Source of the DNA: QZKY01 sp964488675
GTDB lineage: Bacteria; Pseudomonadota; Gammaproteobacteria; Burkholderiales; Burkholderiaceae_D
Direction of reading: 5' to 3'
Assembly (NCBI GenBank): GCA_964488675.1
Contig: CAZAWA010000048.1
Location: 1 to 16,268, forward strand
Length of the DNA: 16,268 bases
Position 1 is the first letter of the stretch. Every line of letters begins with the position of its first letter. Position numbers and translations under genes: made by a program. Under the pieces are notes generated by a model. The model saw only the letters and a list, made by a program, of their open reading frames with translations. It searched no databases and was not told the origin of the DNA. This document shows positions 8,261-16,083 of the stretch, one piece after another.

Positions 8261-8387
8261 CTCAAGCGCGGACTGTTGCGATGGCGCCGGTTTAACAGGT
8301 GTTCCAGTCTGGGCGCCGATTGCGAAACTTCTATTTTCATCGACGATCCGGAAACCGAACCGCAGAAATATTTCCAGGATGTCACAT

Positions 8388-9314
8388 ATGACCGCAAAAA
8401 AAGTGCGCGCTTCCATCGACGGCGTTCTGTTACTGGACAAGCCGGTCGGCTTTTCCAGCAACGATGCATTAATTCGCGCAAAGCGGTTGCTGAACGCAAA
8501 GAAGGCTGGCCACACGGGCACGCTTGATCCCTTTGCTACCGGGTTGCTACCGCTTTGTTTTGGCGAGGCGACCAAATATGCGCGGGATCTGCTGGATTCC
8601 GACAAGACCTATGAGGCGGTGGGGCATCTGGGTGTCTGTACTTCGACCGGAGACACCGAGGGCGAAGTTACCGCCGTCAGGAATGTCGATGCGTCCCTTG
8701 AAGCAATCAAAGCGGTTCTGATGCAATTCGAGGGTGACATCGCACAGGTTCCACCGATGTACTCCGCGTTGAAAAAGGACGGCAAGCCATTGTACGAATA
8801 TGCACGGGCCGGCGTGACGCTTGAAAGGGAGGCGCGCAGCATTACTATCCATTCGATTGAACTGCTCGATTATAAGTTGCCGTATCTGACATTGCGCATC
8901 AAGTGCAGCAAGGGGACCTACATCCGGGTGCTGGGAGAGGATATCGGCAAGGCGCTTGGTTGTGGCGGGCATCTGCAAGCTTTGCGCCGACTCCAGGTCG
9001 GCCATCTGTCACTGGATCATGCCAGTACGCTGGAGCAGATGGAGAGAGTGCCGGAAGCGGAGCGCATGAAGATTCTGCAACCGCTGGACAGCTTGTTGTC
9101 CACCTTTCCGCCCGTGACCCTTACGCCGGAACTTGCGAAGCGGTTTCTGCATGGTCAGCGGCTTCCGCTTGCCCGTGAGGGGGTGGCGTTTCCTCCGCAG
9201 GAGGGGGGGGTGCGTGTCTATCGTGAAGGAGACGGCCGTCTCCTGGGAACGGGAACCATAACTCCCCTCGGCGTGTTGCTGCCTGAAAGACTGATATCAG
9301 CGACAAACGGCTGA
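8388..9314 (+). CDS. truB: tRNA pseudouridine-55 synthase TruB
   Basis: TruB makes pseudouridine 55 in the T-loop of nearly all tRNAs and also acts as a tRNA chaperone. The 308-residue product carries GVLLLDKPVGFSS (12-24), the catalytic motif GHTGTLDP with Asp47, PPMYSALKKDGKPLYEYAR around 123-140, KGTYIRVL with Tyr178, and a C-terminal PUA-like part. I chose ATG at 8388 because AGGA at 8376-8379 is eight bases ahead and the N-terminus is short and family-like. The frame is open back to TTG at 8214, inside rbfA, but that extension has no family character; ATG at 8379 lacks a ribosome-binding site. The 127-base gap after rbfA is long for this operon; I see no promoter or terminator in it. Confidence 0.97.
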   Translation: MTAKKVRASIDGVLLLDKPVGFSSNDALIRAKRLLNAKKAGHTGTLDPFATGLLPLCFGEATKYARDLLDSDKTYEAVGHLGVCTSTGDTEGEVTAVRNVDASLEAIKAVLMQFEGDIAQVPPMYSALKKDGKPLYEYARAGVTLEREARSITIHSIELLDYKLPYLTLRIKCSKGTYIRVLGEDIGKALGCGGHLQALRRLQVGHLSLDHASTLEQMERVPEAERMKILQPLDSLLSTFPPVTLTPELAKRFLHGQRLPLAREGVAFPPQEGGVRVYREGDGRLLGTGTITPLGVLLPERLISATNG

Positions 9315-9355
9315 TTTCTCACATTGCCCTGCCGCTGCACTGAGAAGGCGTAAAT

Positions 9356-9363
9356 GATAAAAT
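9356..9363 (+). promoter_or_regulatory. Possible extended -10 promoter for typA
   Basis: TG-A-TAAAAT at 9355-9363 resembles an extended -10 element and would start transcription near 9370, about 22 bases before typA. No convincing -35 is present at the right distance (CTGCAC at 9335-9340 is the best). It lies 41 bases after truB, with no terminator between, so typA may also be read from the upstream operon. Confidence 0.3.
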
Positions 9364-9391
9364 GCGCGGTTAACCGAAAGAAACACATAAC

Positions 9392-11227
9392 ATGACCAAG
9401 ACCAAGCGCGCCCTACGCAACATCGCCATCATCGCACATGTCGATCATGGCAAGACTACGCTCGTTGACCAGTTGCTCAGACAGTCTGGCACTTTCCGCG
9501 AAAACCAGCAGGTCGAGACGCGCGTGATGGATTCGAGTGATCTGGAAAGAGAGCGTGGCATCACGATTCTTGCCAAGAACTGCGCGGTAGAGTATCAGGG
9601 CACGAGTATCAACATTGTCGATACGCCCGGACATGCTGACTTTGGCGGCGAGGTCGAGCGAGTCCTGTCGATGGTCGACAGTGTGCTATTGCTGGTTGAT
9701 GCGGTCGAAGGGCCCATGCCGCAAACTCGTTTCGTTACGCGCAAGGCGCTGGCGCTGGGCCTCAAGCCGATTGTCGTGGTCAACAAAATTGACCGGCCTG
9801 GCGCGCGACCGGAATGGGTGGTCAACGCCACCTTCGAACTGTTCGACAAACTCGGTGCGACGGAGGCACAGCTTGATTTTCCGGTGGTGTATGCATCGGC
9901 ACTGAACGGTTACGCCGGCCTCGAACCGGAGGTTCGGGAGGGGAGCATGCAGCCGCTGTTCGAAGCGGTACTGAAACATGTTCCTGTGCGGGATGACGAC
10001 CCGGACGGCCCACTGCAAATGCAGGTTTCCTCGCTCGATTATTCATCCTATGTCGGCAAGATTGGCATTGGCCGCATCAGCAGAGGAAGCATCAAGCCCT
10101 TGCAGGAAGTGCTGATTATGAACGGCCCGGATTCCACGCCGAGCAAGGCGCGCGTCAATCAGGTGTTGAACTTCAAGGGACTGGATCGCGTGCTGGTGGA
10201 TCAGGCGCTGGCAGGCGACATTGTGCTGATCAATGGCATCGACGAAATCGGCATCGGTTCGACGATTTGTGCGCCGGATGCGCCGGATGCGCTGCCAATG
10301 CTGACGGTGGACGAGCCAACGCTCACGATGAATTTTATGGTAAATACATCGCCGCTCGCTGGACGCGAGGGAAAGTTCGTCACCAGCCGCCAGTTGCGCG
10401 AACGCCTTGAACTGGAGCTGAAGTCGAATGTTGCACTGCGCGTCGCCATGACGGATGATGAAACAGTGTTCGAGGTTTCAGGTCGCGGCGAATTGCATTT
10501 GACCATCTTGCTCGAAAACATGCGTCGTGAAGGTTATGAGCTGGCGGTATCTCGCCCTCGCGTCGTCTACAAGACGATAAATGGCGAGCGCCACGAGCCC
10601 TACGAACTGCTGACTGTGGACATTGAAGAGGCTAGCCAGGGTGGCGTGATGGAAGAACTGGGTCGTCGGCGCGGCGATTTGACTGACATGCAGTCCGACG
10701 GCAGGGGAAGAGTGCGGCTGGAATACCGTATTCCTGCCCGTGGCCTGATCGGCTTTCAGGGCGAGTTCATGACCCTCACGCGAGGTACCGGACTGATGAG
10801 CCACATCTTTGACGCGTACTATCCGGTTGATCCCAGCAAGGGCGAACTGGCCGGTCGCCGCAACGGGGTGCTGGTTTCGCAGGACGACGGTTCGGCTGTG
10901 GGCTATGCCCTCTGGAAACTTCAGGAGCGGGGGCGCATGTTCGTCAGCCACAACGATCCGGTTTATGAAGGCATGATCATCGGCATTCACTCGCGCGACA
11001 ATGACCTCGTTGTTAACCCGCTGAAGGGTAAACAACTGACCAATGTGCGCGCCTCCGGCACGGATGAGGCGGTTCGCCTGACACCGCCTGTGCAACTGAC
11101 GCTGGAATATGCAGTTGAATTTATTGACGATGATGAACTGGCCGAAATTACGCCGAAAAGCATAAGATTGCGCAAGCGATTGCTAAAAGAGCATGAGCGC
11201 AAACGGGCCAGTCGCGAACTTGCCTGA
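9392..11227 (+). CDS. typA: Ribosome-associated translational GTPase TypA/BipA
   Basis: TypA (BipA) is an EF-G-like GTPase that binds ribosomes and supports 50S assembly and growth under stress such as cold. The 611-residue length is typical. The G domain has AHVDHGKTT at 15-23, DTPGHADF from D77 and NKIDRPGARP from N131. Domain II and EF-G-like domains III and V follow, then the BipA-specific C-terminal domain with the family stretch GRRNGVLVSQDDG. Arg-Gly-Ile-Thr in switch I (ERERGITI) is intact. No strong Shine-Dalgarno is visible; a weak AAAGAAA lies 10 bases ahead of ATG at 9392. It is 77 bases downstream of truB and probably has its own promoter. Confidence 0.98.
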   Translation: MTKTKRALRNIAIIAHVDHGKTTLVDQLLRQSGTFRENQQVETRVMDSSDLERERGITILAKNCAVEYQGTSINIVDTPGHADFGGEVERVLSMVDSVLLLVDAVEGPMPQTRFVTRKALALGLKPIVVVNKIDRPGARPEWVVNATFELFDKLGATEAQLDFPVVYASALNGYAGLEPEVREGSMQPLFEAVLKHVPVRDDDPDGPLQMQVSSLDYSSYVGKIGIGRISRGSIKPLQEVLIMNGPDSTPSKARVNQVLNFKGLDRVLVDQALAGDIVLINGIDEIGIGSTICAPDAPDALPMLTVDEPTLTMNFMVNTSPLAGREGKFVTSRQLRERLELELKSNVALRVAMTDDETVFEVSGRGELHLTILLENMRREGYELAVSRPRVVYKTINGERHEPYELLTVDIEEASQGGVMEELGRRRGDLTDMQSDGRGRVRLEYRIPARGLIGFQGEFMTLTRGTGLMSHIFDAYYPVDPSKGELAGRRNGVLVSQDDGSAVGYALWKLQERGRMFVSHNDPVYEGMIIGIHSRDNDLVVNPLKGKQLTNVRASGTDEAVRLTPPVQLTLEYAVEFIDDDELAEITPKSIRLRKRLLKEHERKRASRELA

Positions 11228-11254
11228 CACTGCATACGCTACCTTATAGCCGAG

Positions 11255-12145
11255 ATGTCCGAACCGCTTTCACACCGCGCAGCCCTGTTATTGATGATTT
11301 GCACGGCGGTGCTGTGGAGTATTGCGGGCGTGTTTACTCGCCACCTCGACGAGGTGCGCGGATTCGAAATCACCTTCTGGCGCAGCCTGTTTACAGCGGC
11401 GTTTGTCGCTGTGGTGATGATGTGGCGACGACAATCGAATTTTGTCGTGACATTGCGCAATGTGGGTTCAATCGGGCTGCTTTCCGGTTTTTTCTGGGGC
11501 ATCATGTTCAGCTGTTTCATGATGGCCCTGTCATTGACAACGGTTGCCAACACCCTGGTGGTTGACAGCATCGTTCCCTTTCTGACCGTTATCTTTGCGT
11601 GGATTTTTTTGAAGCAGAGAGCCCCTCTGCGAACCTGGGTGGCGATTGCCCTGGCATCGCTGGGAATTGTCTGGATGTTTGCCGGCAGTTTGTCCGAATT
11701 TGGCACCACACACTTAGTTGGCATGATGGTGGCACTGGTGGTGCCCTTTGCCGCCGCAGGTAACTTCATCATACTTAAAAAGGCCGGGCATGCTGTCGAT
11801 CTGGTTCCCACCGTTTTTATCGGTGCGTTTTTTTCGGCTTGCCTGATGCTTCCATTGGCGCTGCCCCTCCAGGCTTCATGGCACGACATCGGTATTATGG
11901 CGATTCTGGGCGTGTTCCAGCTCGGTTTGCCGTGCATATTGCTGGTCAAGGCGTCTCGTTCGCTTACTGCCCCTGAGATTTCTCTGCTTGCCATGCTGGA
12001 AATTATTCTCGGCCCTCTCTGGACATGGCTGGGGGCTGGTGAGGTTCCTTCGCTGGCGACATTGATCGGTGGCAGTTTTGTGCTGGCGGCGCTGGTGTTA
12101 AACGAGTTTGCCATGCTGCGGCAGGTCAGGCGGATGGCGGAATAG
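11255..12145 (+). CDS. DMT-superfamily transporter (EamA family)
   Basis: A 296-residue inner-membrane protein with about ten hydrophobic segments in two similar halves, as in EamA-type drug/metabolite transporters. The first half holds MICTAVLWSIAGVFTRHLD and EITFWRSLFTAAFVAVVMM. Each half ends with the EamA pattern of an FxxP or IxxFLxx-type helix followed by a short basic loop (LKQRAPLRTW in the first half; GAGEVPSLATLIGG in the second). Such proteins export or import small metabolites or amino acids, but substrate cannot be read from sequence. It starts 27 bases after typA without a clear Shine-Dalgarno and may be co-transcribed with it. A perfect 14-bp palindrome follows its stop codon. 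The long open frame on the opposite strand is a compositional shadow. Confidence 0.9.
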   Translation: MSEPLSHRAALLLMICTAVLWSIAGVFTRHLDEVRGFEITFWRSLFTAAFVAVVMMWRRQSNFVVTLRNVGSIGLLSGFFWGIMFSCFMMALSLTTVANTLVVDSIVPFLTVIFAWIFLKQRAPLRTWVAIALASLGIVWMFAGSLSEFGTTHLVGMMVALVVPFAAAGNFIILKKAGHAVDLVPTVFIGAFFSACLMLPLALPLQASWHDIGIMAILGVFQLGLPCILLVKASRSLTAPEISLLAMLEIILGPLWTWLGAGEVPSLATLIGGSFVLAALVLNEFAMLRQVRRMAE

Positions 12146-12151
12146 CGATTT

Positions 12152-12165
12152 TGCAAATATTTGCA
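12152..12165. repeat. Perfect 14-bp palindrome downstream of the EamA gene
   Basis: TGCAAATATTTGCA reads the same on both strands and begins seven bases after the EamA stop codon. It lies about 85 bases before the hupB -35 element. It could be an operator half of hupB control or chance in an AT-rich intergenic stretch. Confidence 0.3.
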
Positions 12166-12248
12166 CTGTCCCGCGATTCCATGCTGAGACAATATTGCGA
12201 CAAATATGTCCGTTTGTCGGCGCGCCATGCAAAAACATGCAAACCGTC

Positions 12249-12278
12249 TTGACACCCGCTGCTCCCCACTTGTTTAAT
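12249..12278 (+). promoter_or_regulatory. Sigma70 promoter of hupB
   Basis: A perfect TTGACA at 12249-12254 and TTTAAT at 12273-12278 (one mismatch to TATAAT) are separated by 18 bases. The start would be near 12285, giving a leader of about 117 bases before the GTG of hupB. The intergenic region around it is AT-rich with several short repeats (ATGCAAA twice near 12227-12243). Confidence 0.6.
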
Positions 12279-12401
12279 GCTCATTACAGAATTCTGAAGC
12301 CCAGCTTCAATCCTCGCTGCAAGCAAAATGCCTTGTGGCCATCAGACGAGACATTGACAACCTCTTTGTTGCGTTCAACCTCAAAATTTCAGGGAGCATG
12401 C

Positions 12402-12674
12402 GTGAATAAAACAGAAATGATCGAGCATATTGCCAAAACGGCGGACATCTCCAAGGCGGCCTCTGCGCGTGCTCTGGACGCACTTGTTGGTGCGATTAAG
12501 GATACGCTGAAAAAGAATGGCAGCGTGACGCTGGTGGGTTTCGGCACATTCAGCGTGGGCAAGCGGGCGGCCCGTGCGGGCCGGAATCCGCGCACCGGTG
12601 CAGAAATTAAAATCAAGGCAGCAAAAGTTCCTAAATTTAGGGCTGGCAAAGCTTTAAAAGATGCTGTAAACTAG
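12402..12674 (+). CDS. hupB: Nucleoid-associated DNA-binding protein HU
   Basis: HU is a small dimeric protein that bends and compacts DNA. The 90-residue product begins MNKTEMIEHIAKTADISKAA. It has the helical dimerisation part (1-45), GFGTF at 46-50 and the DNA-binding arm RNPRTG at 61-66, with intercalating Pro63. The start is GTG at 12402: AGGGAG at 12391-12396 is five bases ahead and the N-terminus fits the family exactly. An ATG at 12398 overlaps it in another frame and opens only ATG-CGT-GAA-TAA; it is too close to the Shine-Dalgarno to be the HU start. The open frame extends upstream to 12108 without family character. hupB next to a PpiD gene is a known proteobacterial arrangement. 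IHF subunits are an alternative, but the sequence is clearly HU. Confidence 0.97.
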   Translation: MNKTEMIEHIAKTADISKAASARALDALVGAIKDTLKKNGSVTLVGFGTFSVGKRAARAGRNPRTGAEIKIKAAKVPKFRAGKALKDAVN

Positions 12675-12722
12675 CCTACTTTAGCGCAATAATAAAGCGC
12701 CAGATGTTTGGCTAGGCGGTGC

Positions 12723-12798
12723 GGGTGCTTAGCTCAGTTGGTAGAGCGGCGCCCTTACAAGGCGTAGGTCGGGAGTTCGACCCTCTCAGCACCCACCA
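12723..12798 (+). tRNA. tRNA-Val (anticodon TAC)
   Basis: A 76-base cloverleaf with acceptor arms GGGTGCT and AGCACCC, D-loop AGCTCAGTTGGTAGAGC, anticodon loop CTTACAA (TAC), T-loop GTTCGAC and encoded CCA end. It lies 48 bases after hupB, without a clear terminator between, and 27 bases before tRNA-Asp. Confidence 0.97.
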
Positions 12799-12825
12799 GC
12801 GACTTTGCCAGACATGAAAGAATTA

Positions 12826-12902
12826 GGAGCGGTAGTTCAGTTGGTTAGAATACCGGCCTGTCACGCCGGGGGTCGCGGGTTCGAGCCCCGTCCGCTCCGC
12901 CA
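12826..12902 (+). tRNA. tRNA-Asp (anticodon GTC)
   Basis: A 77-base cloverleaf with acceptor arms GGAGCGG and CCGCTCC, discriminator G, anticodon loop CTGTCAC (GTC), T-loop GTTCGAG and encoded CCA end. It follows tRNA-Val and is closed by a strong terminator, so the two tRNAs form one transcription unit, possibly starting at hupB. Confidence 0.97.
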
Positions 12903-12909
12903 AACCAGC

Positions 12910-12939
12910 AAAAAAGGCGAACGAAAGTTCGCCTTTTTT
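12910..12939 (+). terminator. Intrinsic terminator after the tRNA pair
   Basis: GGCGAAC (12916-12922) and GTTCGCC (12927-12933) form a perfect 7-bp stem around a GAAA tetraloop. The stem is flanked by A6 and T6, so it could work in both directions. It ends the hupB/tRNA unit. Confidence 0.9.
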
Positions 12940-13058
12940 CATTTGTCCGCTCTCTTTTTGCACGCACGCCGCGTGTTGAGTGCGATCGACATTGGGCGCG
13001 TGGCTAAAAACAATGCATGCGGTATGGCAGTCGGCTAAATCTGCGCTTCCTTTTGCGG

Positions 13059-13064
13059 TATCAT
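13059..13064 (+). promoter_or_regulatory. Possible -10 element ahead of the PpiD gene
   Basis: TATCAT (one mismatch to TATAAT) lies 28 bases before the ATG at 13093. No recognisable -35 stands at 16-18 bases. A promoter is expected here because a strong terminator closes the upstream unit. Confidence 0.25.
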
Positions 13065-13092
13065 CCTCCCTTTATCCATTTGGTTGACTTCC

Positions 13093-15003
13093 ATGCTTGA
13101 ATTTATCCGTTCGCATCAGCGCCTGTGCCAGGTCATTCTCCTGCTGTTCATCGTTCCATCGTTTGCCTTTGTCGGTCTGGAGGGTTATACCCGCATGACC
13201 GACGACAGCGCCGTGGCCAAGGTGGCGGGGCAGAAGATCAGCCAGCAGGAATGGGAAAATGCCTTGCGCGAGCATGCGGATCGTCTGCGTCAGGACTACG
13301 GCCCGCAAGTCGATTCAAAGATGTTTGATTCGGCTGAGTTCAAGAATAGCGTTCTTGAAAATTTGATGGTCAAAATTGCCTTGTCGGCCGAAGTGGCGCG
13401 GCGTTATCTTTCGGTTTCTGATGTGACGCTGCAGCAGGCCATCATGGGCATTCCTGGCCTGACCAAGGCTGACGGCACTTTCGATAACGACCGCTACAAG
13501 AAATTTCTTGAGGCGCAAGGCATGACGCCCCCGTCATTCGAGGCGCAGGTGCGCCGCGATATCGCATTACAGCAGATCCGGAATGCAGTTCAGTCCAGTT
13601 CTTTTGTGCCAAAGACTGTCGCCAACCAGATATCGGATGTTGCCGCGCAGGAGCGCGAGGTGCAGCAGTTGCGATTTGATTCCCCCAAATATCTTTCGCG
13701 GGTGGCGATTACCGACGAAATGATCACGGTTTTTTACGACAAACAGGGCGAACTGTTCGAAATACCTGAGCAGATGAAGGCAGAATTCGTGGTGCTGACA
13801 TCGGCGACTGTTGCTGCCGGCATTGCCGTGTCGGATGCGGATATCAAACAGTACTATGAGCAGAACGCTCGACGCTATGCCAGCGAAGAACAGCGACGCG
13901 CCAGCCATATTCTTGTTGCCGTCAAGAGTGACGCTTCCGACGCCGACAAGACAGCAGCCAAAATGAAGGCGGAAGCCCTGCTGACACAGGTGCGGAAAAA
14001 GCCATCTGACTTTGCTCGCCTTGCCAGAGAAAATTCTCAGGATCCAGGTTCGGCAGCCAAGGGCGGCGACCTGAGCTTCTTTGGGAGGGGCATGATGGTC
14101 AAGCCATTCGATGAGGTCGCCTTCAAGCTCAAGAAAGGTGAGATCAGCGATCTGGTGCAAACGGATTTCGGTTTCCATATCATCATGCTCACCGACGCCA
14201 AAAATGCGGCCTCCAGGCAGCTAAGCGAGGTGAAGAATGAAATCACCATGGAAATCAAGCGGCAGCTCCTGTCCAGGAAGTTCGCCGAAACGGCCGAAGT
14301 TTTCTCCAATACGGTTTACGAGCAGGCCGACAGCCTGAAGCCGGTGGCAGACAAGTTGAAGCTGAAAATCGAGACGGTTTCGGGTTTGACGCGCGAACTC
14401 AATCCCAAGGCTGCGCCGGGCACGCCAACCAACAATGAGCGATTTCTCAAGGCGATGTTCTCGGACGAGACCATCAAGAACAAGCGCAATTCCGAGGCGG
14501 TTGAAATCGCCCCGAATGTACTGATTGCCGGTCGCGTGGTCGAATACAAACCCAAAGCCAAGCGCCCGCTTGAGGAAGTCAAGGCGGCCATCAAGGAACG
14601 CCTGGCGCTGGAGCAGGCAACTGCGCTGGCCAGGCAGGAAGGCGAGGATGCGCTGACCAAGCTGAAGGGAGGCGGTGATGTTTCCGGGTTCGGCGAGACC
14701 AAGGCCATATCCCGCGCCAAACGCGAGGGCGTGCATCCTGCTGTGCTGGCCGCAGTCCTGAAGGCCGATACCAGCAAGTTGCCAGCGTATGTCGGTGTTG
14801 AATTCCCGTTGCATGGCTATGGCATTTACCGCGTGTCGAAAGTGTCACTGCCAACGCCGGATCAGAAACGGCGTCAGGCAGAGCAGCAGCAGATGAGCGG
14901 CATCATGTCGCAGCAGGAGATGGTGGCGTATATCAATGCGCTGAAGAAGCGGGCAAAGGCCGAGGTGCTCAAGCCAGCCAAGCCGGGTGAATCCAAGATC
15001 TGA
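13093..15003 (+). CDS. ppiD: PpiD-type peptidyl-prolyl isomerase/periplasmic chaperone
   Basis: A 636-residue protein anchored in the inner membrane with its bulk in the periplasm, helping newly exported proteins fold. It starts MLEFIRSHQRLCQVILLLF, giving one membrane segment (about 13-32) after a short cytoplasmic basic stretch. A SurA-like N-terminal chaperone domain (about 40-190) and one parvulin rotamase domain (about 271-366, from ASHILV to GFHIIMLTD) follow, with a C-terminal helical chaperone region. This is the PpiD layout and length. ATG at 13093 matches the family start; an in-frame TTG at 13084 would add three residues, and neither has a clear Shine-Dalgarno. Whether the parvulin domain is active is uncertain, since E. 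coli PpiD's is thought to be weak. The gene lies beyond hupB, as in many proteobacteria, and its stop overlaps the next start. Confidence 0.93.
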   Translation: MLEFIRSHQRLCQVILLLFIVPSFAFVGLEGYTRMTDDSAVAKVAGQKISQQEWENALREHADRLRQDYGPQVDSKMFDSAEFKNSVLENLMVKIALSAEVARRYLSVSDVTLQQAIMGIPGLTKADGTFDNDRYKKFLEAQGMTPPSFEAQVRRDIALQQIRNAVQSSSFVPKTVANQISDVAAQEREVQQLRFDSPKYLSRVAITDEMITVFYDKQGELFEIPEQMKAEFVVLTSATVAAGIAVSDADIKQYYEQNARRYASEEQRRASHILVAVKSDASDADKTAAKMKAEALLTQVRKKPSDFARLARENSQDPGSAAKGGDLSFFGRGMMVKPFDEVAFKLKKGEISDLVQTDFGFHIIMLTDAKNAASRQLSEVKNEITMEIKRQLLSRKFAETAEVFSNTVYEQADSLKPVADKLKLKIETVSGLTRELNPKAAPGTPTNNERFLKAMFSDETIKNKRNSEAVEIAPNVLIAGRVVEYKPKAKRPLEEVKAAIKERLALEQATALARQEGEDALTKLKGGGDVSGFGETKAISRAKREGVHPAVLAAVLKADTSKLPAYVGVEFPLHGYGIYRVSKVSLPTPDQKRRQAEQQQMSGIMSQQEMVAYINALKKRAKAEVLKPAKPGESKI

Positions 15004-15458
15004 TGTCAGCGGAGAATGCCGGGCAATCCATGAGGGCTGCGAAGGAACCCCCTTTTCTTGACGACCTCGGTCTCGAGGTCGTTCAAATGGCTGATGGCGA
15101 GTCGGAGGTCGCGCTTGATCTCGCCTTGCGCCATACGAACAGCTGGCAGGTTATGCATGGCGGCGTCACGATGACGCTGCTGGATGTCAGCATGGCGCGC
15201 GCGGCGCGTTCGCTTGATCCGAAAGCCACCGGTGCGGCCACAATCGAAATGAAGGTCAGCTTTTTTCAGCCGGGCGGCCGTTCGGGCGAGCGCATGATCG
15301 CGCGCGGCAAAGTGCTGCACAGGTCAACCACCATGTATTACTGCGAAGGCGAGGTCTGGAACGGAGAGAGGTTGGTTGCAAAAGCCATGGGAACTTTCAA
15401 GCTGGTCAGGCGGACAGATGTGGCGGACAAGATGACGCGCAGGGTTGGCGCCGAGTAA
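15003..15458 (+). CDS. PaaI-family hotdog-fold thioesterase
   Basis: A 151-residue single hotdog domain, probably a cytoplasmic acyl-CoA thioesterase. The family signature NSWQVMHGGVTMTLLDVSMARAA is present, with HGG at 52-54; TIEMKVSFFQPG and the strand RGKVLHRSTTMYYCEGEVW complete the fold. Substrate cannot be assigned: relatives act on phenylacetyl-CoA, hydroxybenzoyl-CoA or other acyl-CoAs. ATG at 15003 overlaps the ppiD stop by one base (TGATG), suggesting translational coupling. ATG at 15030 is an in-frame alternative that would drop nine poorly conserved residues. It ends 56 bases before the end of a convergent gene. I see no clean terminator there, only a bulged hairpin without a T run. 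Confidence 0.88.
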   Translation: MSAENAGQSMRAAKEPPFLDDLGLEVVQMADGESEVALDLALRHTNSWQVMHGGVTMTLLDVSMARAARSLDPKATGAATIEMKVSFFQPGGRSGERMIARGKVLHRSTTMYYCEGEVWNGERLVAKAMGTFKLVRRTDVADKMTRRVGAE

Positions 15459-15514
15459 TTTCCCGGGCAGCCTCCCAGCGGCGGCTTTACCCCCTTTTAC
15501 GACGAGCGGGGAGA

Positions 15515-15904
15515 TCAGAGTCTCCCGTCGCCCGTCATCGGGTAGGCGCCGACAGCCTTGTTGTCGTTAAGATCCAGAAAGCCTTTCACAATCCGGTACG
15601 CGGCCCAGAGCCATGTCCCAAACCAGATCAGAAGCGCAAGCGGAATGCCGACCAGTGTCAGAAACAGCAAAAATCCCAGCACGCACAAGCCGAATGACCA
15701 CCAGAAAGTCCGGATTTGCCAGGAGTGATGGCTATACACGAAGGTTCCTGCTGCACTATCGCGCTTCAGGTAGCTGACGATTAGCGGAATCCACGACAGC
15801 ATGCCCAGGCCCAGCACCAAGCTCGCGCCGTGCATCAGGTACAGCCACCAGGCCAGTTGCTTGATCGACTGGACTTTTTCATCCAGAACGGTTGCTGGGG
15901 TCAT
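15515..15904 (-). CDS. Small membrane protein, DUF4870-like
   Basis: A 129-residue inner-membrane protein with three or so hydrophobic stretches: about 18-48, then a nearly continuous pair at 68-105. A Ser/His/Trp-rich linker (SHHSWQIRTFWW) sits between them. This pattern, with a short tail after DLNDNKAVGAY, resembles DUF4870/Tic20-like proteins, whose function is unknown. The start is ATG at 15904, because a perfect AAGGAG (15910-15915) is five bases ahead; the frame is open further upstream to 15946 but has no ribosome-binding site there. It is convergent with the thioesterase gene. No clear promoter was found upstream on its strand. Confidence 0.8.
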   Translation of the reverse strand: MTPATVLDEKVQSIKQLAWWLYLMHGASLVLGLGMLSWIPLIVSYLKRDSAAGTFVYSHHSWQIRTFWWSFGLCVLGFLLFLTLVGIPLALLIWFGTWLWAAYRIVKGFLDLNDNKAVGAYPMTGDGRL

Positions 15905-15994
15905 GAAAACTCCTTGAATGATAAATTCGGTGTCATTATGAACCATGCTGCCAGCTTGCGCCCGGCACGGCGGTGTTTATAGGCGCGAAAGTTC

Positions 15995-16083
15995 GTCATT
16001 ATGCATACTCCCGCCAGCATTATTTTTCCGGCCCGCCATATATGACTAATATCATTATTATGCAGTATACTCCGGCATTAAAT
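15995..16083. repeat. Imperfect ~30-bp direct duplication in the last intergenic region
   Basis: The stretch from 15995 (GTCATTATGCATACTCCCGCC, then AGCATTA) returns at 16051 as ATCATTATTATGCAGTATACTCCGGCATTA, about 57 bases later, with small insertions. A shorter piece, GTCATTATG, also occurs at 15932-15940. The second copy contains the TATACT of the candidate promoter at 16042-16071; the first lacks the three extra bases that create it. Confidence 0.45.
16042..16071 (+). promoter_or_regulatory. Sigma70-like promoter in the terminal intergenic region
   Basis: ATGACT (16042-16047) and TATACT (16066-16071) are separated by 18 bases. TATACT differs from consensus at one position; the -35 matches at four of six. 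Transcription would start near 16078 and head into the structured region at 16145-16251. Confidence 0.4.

Noticed and set aside
8214..8387. N-terminal extension of TruB to TTG 8214
   Set aside because: It would overlap rbfA and adds 58 residues with no TruB similarity; ATG 8388 has AGGA at eight bases.
8261..8387. Hidden gene or promoter in the rbfA-truB gap
   Set aside because: Only a five-codon ATG frame and GGCGCC palindromes are present; no promoter pair or ribosome-binding site other than that of truB.
11239..12255. 338-codon open frame on the minus strand opposite the EamA gene
   Set aside because: It runs antiparallel to a clear membrane transporter, has no recognisable domain and a composition typical of a mirrored coding strand.
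12108..12401. Upstream extension of the HU frame
   Set aside because: The open frame continues back into the EamA gene but has no HU character; GTG 12402 gives the exact family length.
15500..15530. Hairpin (CGACG...GGAGA/TCTCC...CGTCG) between the convergent genes as a terminator
   Set aside because: The stem has a four-base bulge and no T run on either side, and it overlaps the end of the DUF4870-like gene.
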